Origin: Saccharopolyspora erythraea NRRL 2338
GTDB lineage: Bacteria > Actinomycetota > Actinomycetes > Mycobacteriales > Pseudonocardiaceae
Reading direction: 5' to 3'
NCBI RefSeq assembly: GCF_000062885.1
Contig: NC_009142.1
Span: 6,623,584 to 6,687,583 of the forward strand
DNA: 64,000 nucleotides
Translations under genes and position numbers: made by a program
Notes under the pieces: model-generated
Told to the model about the DNA's origin: nothing
Databases searched by the model: none
What the model saw: the letters and a program-made list of their open reading frames with translations, nothing else
Shown: positions 58,025-64,000 of the stretch, one piece after another
Layout of the letters: the number at the start of each line of letters is the position of its first letter
Numbering within the stretch: position 1 is the first letter of the stretch

Positions 58025-58462
58025 ATGCGCCGAACGCGCGCATCCGGCCTCCGCAGGCCGCCCGGCCCGCGGTGCCGCCGCCATCCCGGCCGAGGCCGCA
58101 CCGCAGGTCGCGGGCTCGGCAACCGGCCGTTCGGCCACGCCGCACAGCGCGGACTCGGCACCGGGGCACCCGGCCACGCCGCACAGCGCGGACTCGGCAC
58201 CGGGGCGCCCGGCCGCACGGCGCGAGCGCCTCGCACCCTCAGCGGCGGAGCGTGGCGGGAGCCCGGCAGCGGACCGGGACCGGCAGCCGGCCTGCTCGCC
58301 GCGCTGAGGCCGCTGTCCAGCGCCATCGCCTCCGCGAAGGCCGGGCGCGCGAGCGTCCGCCCCGCGGACACCCCCTTCGAAGTCACCCGCCGCGCAGCCG
58401 TACCCACCTCCACCAGCACGTCCCGGGCCACCGCCCACCCAGTTGAGGAGCGAGCCGCATGA
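58025..58462 (+). CDS. unrecognised 145-residue frame between the B12 riboswitch and cobN
   Basis: The ATG at 58025 has GAGGAGGG seven bases upstream, directly after the riboswitch, and the stop overlaps the cobN start (ATGA). The product is rich in Arg, Gly, Ala and Pro, starts MRRTRASGLRRPPGPRCRRH and holds a doubled 13-residue unit GHAAQRGLGTGAP. No domain or membrane helix is recognised; it is not a CbtA/CbtB cobalt transporter. Third codon positions are GC-rich but less so than in cobN. It may be a real small protein, a coupled leader, or a chance frame. Confidence 0.4.
   Translation: MRRTRASGLRRPPGPRCRRHPGRGRTAGRGLGNRPFGHAAQRGLGTGAPGHAAQRGLGTGAPGRTARAPRTLSGGAWREPGSGPGPAAGLLAALRPLSSAIASAKAGRASVRPADTPFEVTRRAAVPTSTSTSRATAHPVEERAA
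58132..58209. repeat. 39-bp tandem duplication upstream of cobN
   Basis: Two nearly identical 39-base units starting CGGCCACGCCGCACAGCGCG lie end to end (58132-58170 and 58171-58209) within the frame preceding cobN. Confidence 0.85.
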
Positions 58463-61400
58463 TCCTGCTTCTGTCCACATCGGACACCGATCTGCTCAGC
58501 GCGCGGGCCAGCGGCGCGGACTACCGGCTGGGCAACCCGGCGCGGCTGGGCGTCGACGACCTGCCGCCGCTGCTGACCGACGACGTCGACCTCGTCGTGG
58601 TCCGGCTGCTCGGCGGCCGCCGGGCGTGGGAGGAAGGGCTGGACGCGCTGCTGGCGGGTCCGCGCCCGGTGGTCGTGCTGGGCGGCGAGCAGGCCCCCGA
58701 CGCCGAGCTGATGGAGTGCTCCACGGTGCCCGGCGGCGTCTGCGCCGAAGCGCACCGCTACCTCGCCCAGGGCGGCCCGGAGAACCTCACCGAGCTGCAC
58801 AACTTCCTGTCCGACACGATCCTGCTGACCGGCAACGGCTTCGCCCCGCCGATCGAGACCCCGACCTGGGGCGTGCTGGAGCGCACGCCGCGCGCGACCG
58901 AGGGCCCCACCGTCGCGGTGCTCTACTACCGGGCGCACCACATGGCGGGCAACACCGCGTTCGCGCACGCCCTCTCCGAGGCGATCGAGGACGCCGGCGG
59001 CCAGGCCCTGCCGATCTTCTGCGCCTCGCTGCGCGCCCCCGAACCCGAGCTCCTGCGCGAGCTGCGCCGCGCCGACGCGCTGGTGGTCACCGTGCTCGCC
59101 GCGGGCGGCAGCAAGCCCGCCACCGCCCAGGCCGGCGGCGACGACGAGGCGTGGGACGTCGGCGCCCTGGCCGAGCTGGACATCCCGATCCTGCAGGGCC
59201 TGTGCCTGACCAGCACCCGCGCCGCGTGGGAGGACAACGACGAGGGCCTGTCGCCGCTGGACATGGCCACCCAGGTCGCGGTGCCGGAGTTCGACGGCAG
59301 GCTGATCACGGTGCCGTTCTCGTTCAAGGAGAACGACTCCGAGGGCCTGCCGGTCTACGTCGCCGACCCGGAGCGGGCCGCCCGCGTCGCGGGAATCGCG
59401 GTGCGCCACGCGAAGTTGCGGCACGTGCCGCAGCACGAGAAGCGGCTCGCGCTGATGCTGTCGGCCTACCCGACCAAGCACTCCCGCATCGGCAACGCCG
59501 TCGGCCTCGACACCCCCGCGAGCGCCGTGAAGCTGCTGCGCACGCTGCGCGAGGCGGGCTACGACGTCGGTCCCGAGGACGGGCCCGACGCGCTGCCGGG
59601 TGTGGCGGCGCAGGACGGCGACGCGCTGATCCACGCTCTGATCGCCGCGGGCGGGCAGGACCAGGACTGGCTGAGCGAGGAGCAGCTCTCCGGCAACCCG
59701 GTCCGCATCCCCGCCAAGCGCTACGAGTCCTGGTACGCGACGCTGCCCGAGGAGCTGCGCGGCGAGATCGAGGAGCACTGGGGGCCGCCGCCCGGTGAGC
59801 TGTTCGTCGACCGCTCGCAGGACCCCGACGGCGAGATCGTGCTCGCCGCGCTGCGCGCAGGCAACGTCGCGCTCATGGTCCAACCGCCGCGCGGCTTCGG
59901 CGAGAACCCGATCGCGATCTACCACGACCCCGACCTGCCGCCGAGCCACCACTACCTGGCCGCCTACCGCTGGCTCATCGACGAGTTCGGCGCGCACGCC
60001 ATGGTCCACCTCGGCAAGCACGGCAACCTGGAGTGGCTGCCGGGCAAGACGGCGGGCATGTCGGCCGCGTGCTCGCCCGATGCCGCGCTCGGCGACCTGC
60101 CGCTGATCTACCCGTTCCTGGTCAACGACCCGGGCGAGGGCACCCAGGCCAAGCGCCGGGTGCACGCCACGCTGGTCGACCACCTGGTGCCGCCGATGGC
60201 GCGGGCCGAGAGCTACGGCGACATCGCGCGGCTGGAGCAGCTGCTCGACGAGCACGCCAACATCTCGGCGATGGACCCGGCCAAGCTGCCCGCCATCCGC
60301 AGCCAGATCTGGACGCTGATGCAGGCCGCCAAGCTCGACCACGACCTCGGCCTGGACGAGCGGCCGCACGACGCGGAGTTCGACGACATGCTGCTGCACG
60401 TCGACGGCTGGCTCTGCGAGGTCAAGGACGCCCAGATCCGCGACGGCCTGCACGTGCTCGGCGAGGCGCCGACCGGTGAGGCCCGGGTCAACCTGGTGCT
60501 GGCGATGCTGCGCGCCCGCCAGATGTGGGGAGGGCGCAGCGCCGCGCTGCCGGGCCTGCGCGAGGCGCTGGGCCTGGTCGAGGACGGCAGCGTCGCGCGG
60601 GAGCGGGTCGACGAGGTCGAGACCCGCGCGCACGCCCTGGTCGAGGCGATGGAGGCACGCGGCTGGGAGCCCGGCGCGGCGTCCGAGGTGTGCGCCGAGG
60701 TCCTGGGGGAGCCTGCCGACGCGGTGGTGCGCGTGCTGGAGTTCGCCGCGACCGAGGTCGTGCCCAGGCTCGACGCCACGACCGACGAGATGTCGGCGAC
60801 CCTGCACGCCCTCGACGGCGGCTACGTCCCGGCCGGACCCAGCGGATCGCCGCTGCGGGGCCTGATCAACGTGCTGCCGACCGGCCGCAACTTCTACTCG
60901 GTCGACCCGAAGGCGGTGCCCAGCAGGCTGGCGTGGGAGACCGGCTGGGCCATCGCCGACTCGCTGCTGGAGCGCTACCGCGCCGACACCGGCGACTGGC
61001 CGCGTTCGGTCGGCCTGTCGGTGTGGGGCACCAGCGCGATGCGCACCTCCGGTGACGACATCGCCGAGGTGCTGGCGCTGCTGGGCGTCCGGCCGACCTG
61101 GGACGAGGCGTCACGGCGGGTCAACGGCCTGGAGGTGATCCCGCTCGACGAGCTGGGCCGCCCGCGCATCGACGTGACGGTGCGCATCAGCGGTTTCTTC
61201 CGCGACGCGTTCCCGCACGTGGTGGCGCTGCTCGACGACGCGGTGCGGATGGTCGCCGACCTCGACGAACCCGACGAGCGGAACTTCGTGCGCGCCCACG
61301 TCCGGGCCGACACCGCCGAGGACGGCGACCAGCGCCGCGCGACCATGCGCATCTTCGGCTCCAAGCCGGGCGCCTACGGCGCGGGGCTGCTGCCGCTGAT

Positions 61401-62064
61401 CGACAGCCGCAACTGGCGCGACGACCGCGACCTGGCGGAGGTCTACGCGGTGTGGGGCGGCTTCGCCTACGGCCGCGGCCTCGACGGCGAGCCGGCGCGG
61501 TCGGACATGGAGAGCGCCTACAAGCGGATCTCGGTGGCGGCCAAGAACACCGACACCCGCGAGCACGACATCGCCGACTCCGACGACTACTTCCAGTACC
61601 ACGGCGGCATGATCGCCACCGTGCGGGCGCTGACCGGCAAGGCCCCGGCGGCCTACATCGGCGACAGCACCCGGCCCGACTCGATCCGCACCCGGTCGCT
61701 GACCGAGGAGACCTCCCGGGTGTTCCGCGCCCGCGTGGTCAACCCCCGCTGGCTGGCGGCGATGCGCCGCCACGGCTACAAGGGCGCGTTCGAGCTGGCG
61801 GCGACGGTGGACTACCTGTTCGGCTACGACGCCACCACCGGCGTCGTCGGCGACTGGATGTACGAGAAGCTGGCCGAGACCTACGTGCTGGACCCGGAGA
61901 ACCGCAAGTTCCTCACCGAGTCCAACCCGTGGGCCCTGCACGGCATCACCGAGCGCCTGTTGGAAGCGGCGAACCGCGAGATGTGGGCGGAACCGGACCC
62001 GCAGACCCTGCAGGCGCTGCAGGAGGTCTACCTGGAGACCGAAGGCGACCTCGAGGACCGCTAG
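58459..62064 (+). CDS. cobN: cobaltochelatase subunit CobN
   Basis: Large subunit of the ATP-dependent cobalt chelatase that inserts cobalt into hydrogenobyrinate diamide. The 1201-residue length matches the family. Seen: NLTELHNFLSDTILLTGNGF, FCASLRAPE, LTSTRAAWEDNDEGLSPLDMATQVAVPEFDG, LHLGKHGNLEWLPGK-type segment HLGKHGNLEWLPGKT, LPTGRNFYSVDPKAVPS, and VWGGFAYGRG. ATG 58459 has GAGGAG upstream and overlaps the previous frame's stop. No cobS or cobT is present; actinobacteria often use ChlI/ChlD-like partners from elsewhere. Confidence 0.97.
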   Translation: MILLLSTSDTDLLSARASGADYRLGNPARLGVDDLPPLLTDDVDLVVVRLLGGRRAWEEGLDALLAGPRPVVVLGGEQAPDAELMECSTVPGGVCAEAHRYLAQGGPENLTELHNFLSDTILLTGNGFAPPIETPTWGVLERTPRATEGPTVAVLYYRAHHMAGNTAFAHALSEAIEDAGGQALPIFCASLRAPEPELLRELRRADALVVTVLAAGGSKPATAQAGGDDEAWDVGALAELDIPILQGLCLTSTRAAWEDNDEGLSPLDMATQVAVPEFDGRLITVPFSFKENDSEGLPVYVADPERAARVAGIAVRHAKLRHVPQHEKRLALMLSAYPTKHSRIGNAVGLDTPASAVKLLRTLREAGYDVGPEDGPDALPGVAAQDGDALIHALIAAGGQDQDWLSEEQLSGNPVRIPAKRYESWYATLPEELRGEIEEHWGPPPGELFVDRSQDPDGEIVLAALRAGNVALMVQPPRGFGENPIAIYHDPDLPPSHHYLAAYRWLIDEFGAHAMVHLGKHGNLEWLPGKTAGMSAACSPDAALGDLPLIYPFLVNDPGEGTQAKRRVHATLVDHLVPPMARAESYGDIARLEQLLDEHANISAMDPAKLPAIRSQIWTLMQAAKLDHDLGLDERPHDAEFDDMLLHVDGWLCEVKDAQIRDGLHVLGEAPTGEARVNLVLAMLRARQMWGGRSAALPGLREALGLVEDGSVARERVDEVETRAHALVEAMEARGWEPGAASEVCAEVLGEPADAVVRVLEFAATEVVPRLDATTDEMSATLHALDGGYVPAGPSGSPLRGLINVLPTGRNFYSVDPKAVPSRLAWETGWAIADSLLERYRADTGDWPRSVGLSVWGTSAMRTSGDDIAEVLALLGVRPTWDEASRRVNGLEVIPLDELGRPRIDVTVRISGFFRDAFPHVVALLDDAVRMVADLDEPDERNFVRAHVRADTAEDGDQRRATMRIFGSKPGAYGAGLLPLIDSRNWRDDRDLAEVYAVWGGFAYGRGLDGEPARSDMESAYKRISVAAKNTDTREHDIADSDDYFQYHGGMIATVRALTGKAPAAYIGDSTRPDSIRTRSLTEETSRVFRARVVNPRWLAAMRRHGYKGAFELAATVDYLFGYDATTGVVGDWMYEKLAETYVLDPENRKFLTESNPWALHGITERLLEAANREMWAEPDPQTLQALQEVYLETEGDLEDR

Positions 62065-62073
62065 GGCAGTCGC

Positions 62074-62236
62074 ACAAGCGGCGGCAGCCGCTCGCGGTGT
62101 GGGCGCCGGCTCGCACCGCCGCGGGTTCTCAGGCGTCCTCCGGCGAGGACAGCGCCGACGTGGTGAATCGGGCATTCATGATGTCGGCGATCCCGGAGCC
62201 AGGGGGCGCCTGAGGCTCCGCCACCCTCACCGCTAC
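62074..62236. repeat. dispersed intergenic repeat, copy 6 (long form)
   Basis: Hairpin AAGCGGCGGCAGCCGCT (62076-62092), then GCGGTGTGGG, TCGCACCGCCGCGGGTTCTC, GGCGAGGAC, GATCCCGGAG and CCTGAGGCTCCGCCACCC. It fills the gap between the convergent cobN and SepF-domain genes. Confidence 0.75.
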
Positions 62237-62247
62237 TGGCACATCTT

Positions 62248-62484
62248 TCAGCGGTCGGCTGCTGCGGCCTCCACGCCTGGGGGCCGCAGCAGGAACACCT
62301 TGGGCGCTATCCGGTCCATGTCGCCGCCCTTGCCGACCACCAGTCCGGCGGCGAAGTCGACGAGTTGGATCGCCTCGGCGTTGGACATGGCGGTCAAGTC
62401 CATCACGACCGCGTTGCCCTGGCGGAAGTAGTCCCCGACGTAGTAGACGTCCTGGTAGCTCTGCGGGTGCAGCGTCTTGACCAC
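62248..62484 (-). CDS. stand-alone SepF domain protein
   Basis: A 78-residue protein that is almost only the SepF (DUF552) domain: VVKTLHPQSYQDVYYVGDYF, VMDLTAMSNAEAIQLVDFAAGL and KVFLLRPPGVE. SepF tethers FtsZ to the membrane, but this copy lacks the N-terminal amphipathic helix and linker, so it cannot bind the membrane by itself. It resembles the short SepF-like paralogues of streptomycetes. GTG 62484 has no ribosome binding site and follows a TTGACT/TAAGAC promoter. Confidence 0.85.
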   Translation of the reverse strand: MVKTLHPQSYQDVYYVGDYFRQGNAVVMDLTAMSNAEAIQLVDFAAGLVVGKGGDMDRIAPKVFLLRPPGVEAAAADR

Positions 62485-62491
62485 GGATCAA

Positions 62492-62518
62492 GTCTTACCG
62501 CGGAAATCCGGAAGTCAA
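62492..62518 (-). promoter_or_regulatory. leaderless promoter of the SepF-domain gene
   Basis: TTGACT (62518 to 62513) and TAAGAC (62497 to 62492) are 15 bases apart on the minus strand. The GTG start follows seven bases after the second box. The spacing is slightly short for a standard sigma-70 promoter. Confidence 0.55.
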
Positions 62519-62575
62519 GCGCTGACCAGGGGGATCACTCGCGAGGAACTCCCGCCCGGAGGCTCGCGGCCCGTC

Positions 62576-63799
62576 TCAGCGACGCGGCTCGGGTGCCAGG
62601 TCGGCGACCGGGCCGATGACGATCACCGCGGGCGGGTTCACGCCCTCGTCGCGGATCGCGTCGGCCACCCCGTCGAGGGTGCTGCGCAGGGCGCGCTGGC
62701 CGCGGGTGGTGGCCTCCTGCACCACCGCCACCGGCGACTTCGGGTCGCGCCCGTGCTCGATGAGCACCGCCGCGAACTCCCCGATCCGCTTGACCGCCAT
62801 CATCAGCACCAGGGTGCCGCGCAGCTTCGCCAGCGCGGGCCAGTCCACCAGCGACTGCTCGTCGTGCGGGCCGACGTGCCCGGAGACGACGACGACCTCG
62901 TGCGCGACGCCGCGGTGGGTCACCGGCACGTCCGCCGCCGACGGCGCCGAGAACGCGCTGGTGATGCCCGGGACGGCCGTGACGGCCACCCCCGCCTCCA
63001 CGCACGCCAGCAGCTCCTCGAAACCGCGCCCGAAGACGTAGGGGTCGCCGCCCTTGAGCCGCACCACGAACTTGCCCGCCCTGGCGTGCTCGATCAGCAG
63101 CGAGTTGATGACGTCCTGGTTGGCCGCCCGGCCGTAGGGGATCTTGGACGCGTCGACGACCTCGACGTGCGGGCCCAGCTCCTCCAGCAGCTCCCGCGGC
63201 GCGAGCCGGTCGGTGATCACCACGTCGGCGCGGCCCAGCAGCTGCCTGCCGCGCACCGTGATCAGATCCGGGTCGCCGGGGCCGCCGCCGACCAGCGCCA
63301 CGCCCGGCGCGGGCGCCTCGGCGCTCTCGTCGACCACCCCGGTGCGCAGCGCCTCGGCGAGGGCGTCGCGCACCGCCGCCGAGCGGCGGTGGTCGCCGCC
63401 CGCCAGCACCCCGAGCAGCAGGCCGCCGTGCTCGGCCACCGCCGGGGTCACGGCCGTGCCCCGCGAGGCGTCGTCGGCGCGGACGCAGAACACCCGCCGA
63501 CGCAGGGCCTCGTCGGCGACCGCGGCGTTGACCTCGCCGCCGGTCGCGCAGGCCAGCGCGTACCAGGCGCCGTCCAGGTCGCCCTCGGCGTAGGGGCGGC
63601 GGTGCCAGCGCAGCTCGCCCGCGTCGGCCATCGCCTCCACCGCCGGGGTCGCCTCCGGCGCGATGACCTCGACCAGAGCACCCGCGTTGATCAGCCTGGG
63701 TACCCGGCGCTGGGCGACGGTCCCGGCCCCGACCACGACCACCCGCTTGCCGGTGAGGTCGAGTCCTGCGAAGTAGTGGTGCTCAGTGTGCGTGGTCAT
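62576..63799 (-). CDS. cysG: siroheme synthase-type uroporphyrinogen-III C-methyltransferase
   Basis: A 407-residue two-domain enzyme. N-terminal Rossmann dehydrogenase/chelatase part: GKRVVVVGAGTVAQRRVPRL, with VFCVRADD near 105. C-terminal methyltransferase (about 160-407): VALVGGGPGDPDLITVRG, VITDRLAP, GRAANQDVINSLLIEHAR, VRLKGGDPYVFGRGFEE, VPGITSAFSAPSAADVPVTHRGVA. It makes precorrin-2, the entry point to cobalamin, and perhaps siroheme. It lies in the cobalamin locus and probably supplies it. Also called cobA in this context. Confidence 0.95.
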   Translation of the reverse strand: MTTHTEHHYFAGLDLTGKRVVVVGAGTVAQRRVPRLINAGALVEVIAPEATPAVEAMADAGELRWHRRPYAEGDLDGAWYALACATGGEVNAAVADEALRRRVFCVRADDASRGTAVTPAVAEHGGLLLGVLAGGDHRRSAAVRDALAEALRTGVVDESAEAPAPGVALVGGGPGDPDLITVRGRQLLGRADVVITDRLAPRELLEELGPHVEVVDASKIPYGRAANQDVINSLLIEHARAGKFVVRLKGGDPYVFGRGFEELLACVEAGVAVTAVPGITSAFSAPSAADVPVTHRGVAHEVVVVSGHVGPHDEQSLVDWPALAKLRGTLVLMMAVKRIGEFAAVLIEHGRDPKSPVAVVQEATTRGQRALRSTLDGVADAIRDEGVNPPAVIVIGPVADLAPEPRR

Positions 63800-63900
63800 G
63801 TCCGTTGTCCGTGTCGTGTCTCGCCCGGCGCCGCCGCCGGATCAGTGCTGGGAAGGAGCGCGAACACCACCTCGTCGTGGCTCCACGAGCACCGGCCCGG

Positions 63901-64000
63901 TCACGGCGCGCCGTCCGAGGGCGCCCGCCCGGCGCCGGTCGCGCCAGGTGCGCCGGTCGCCTCAGCCGCCCCGGCGGTCCCGGGCGTGCCGGTCGCGGGG
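63901..64000 (-). CDS. C-terminal end of an adjacent gene (partial)
   Basis: The last 100 bases hold a minus-strand frame with GC-rich third positions that ends at 63901. The visible tail is Ala/Gly/Thr/Pro-rich (ATGAPGATGAGRAPSDGAP), a disordered extension. Given the locus, a cobalamin gene such as cobB is possible, but no domain is visible. It continues beyond the window. Confidence 0.4.
   Translation of the reverse strand, partial: PATGTPGTAGAAEATGAPGATGAGRAPSDGAP

Noticed and set aside
58025-58462. CbtA/CbtB cobalt transporter upstream of cobN
   Set aside because: No membrane helix or histidine-rich C-terminus is present in any frame of this segment.
57916-60807. 963-codon minus-strand open frame opposite cobN
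   Set aside because: Antisense shadow of cobN; composition and lack of motifs argue against a gene.

Overview
The window is a stretch of very GC-rich chromosome from a filamentous-type actinomycete. The third codon position is overwhelmingly G or C, GTG and TTG starts are common, and several genes look leaderless. The gene order (thyX, dapB, M16 peptidase, pnp, rpsO, ribF, truB, nrnA, rbfA, infB, ylxR, nusA, rimP, proS) is the standard actinobacterial core order. Protein sequences and the dispersed repeat suggest Pseudonocardiales, perhaps Saccharopolyspora, but that assignment is inference. I saw no rRNA, tRNA, CRISPR array, insertion sequence, integrase or replication origin.

Layout. 0-7.7 kb: a TIGR03085-type protein, a membrane Ser/Thr kinase, thyX, a ribbon-helix-helix regulator with a DUF4097 protein, a YcaQ-type glycosylase, a GNAT enzyme and a VTT-like membrane protein. 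7.9-12.4 kb: a four-gene minus-strand operon for an exported SBP56-like beta-propeller, a polytopic membrane protein, a small membrane protein broken by a frameshift, and a small secreted protein. 12.8-33 kb: housekeeping genes, almost all on the minus strand, covering lysine/peptidoglycan precursor synthesis (dapB), RNA decay (pnp, nrnA), ribosomal protein S15, flavin synthesis (ribF), tRNA pseudouridylation (truB), peptide deformylase on the plus strand, and the rimP-nusA-ylxR-infB-DUF503-rbfA translation/transcription operon. 33-43.8 kb: assorted genes, including a lipoprotein/DUF4439 pair, a proline-rich repeat membrane protein, a class V aminotransferase, a TetR/MFS pair with matching operators, proS, a P450 and yaaA. 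44-47.5 kb: a RIO kinase, a DEAD-box helicase and a PPOX-family protein.

47.6-64 kb is a cobalamin locus: cobL, cobM, cbiD, cobK, a cobI-cobJ fusion, cobH, cobG, a B12 riboswitch, cobN and a CysG-type uroporphyrinogen methyltransferase, with the tail of a further gene at the right edge. Together these cover much of the route from uroporphyrinogen III to the cobalt-inserted corrin. The locus is interrupted by a ketosynthase/sulfotransferase/NTF2-like cassette and by a stand-alone SepF domain.

Most notable beyond ordinary annotation: a modular dispersed repeat that sits downstream of genes, often between convergent pairs; a run of TGRNGTCA sites leading into the start codon of the ribbon-helix-helix gene; an unexplained reading frame between the B12 riboswitch and cobN; one-base frameshifts in two genes, one of which fuses truB to a lipoprotein; and repeated TANNNT boxes 6-8 bases before start codons, which indicate leaderless transcripts.
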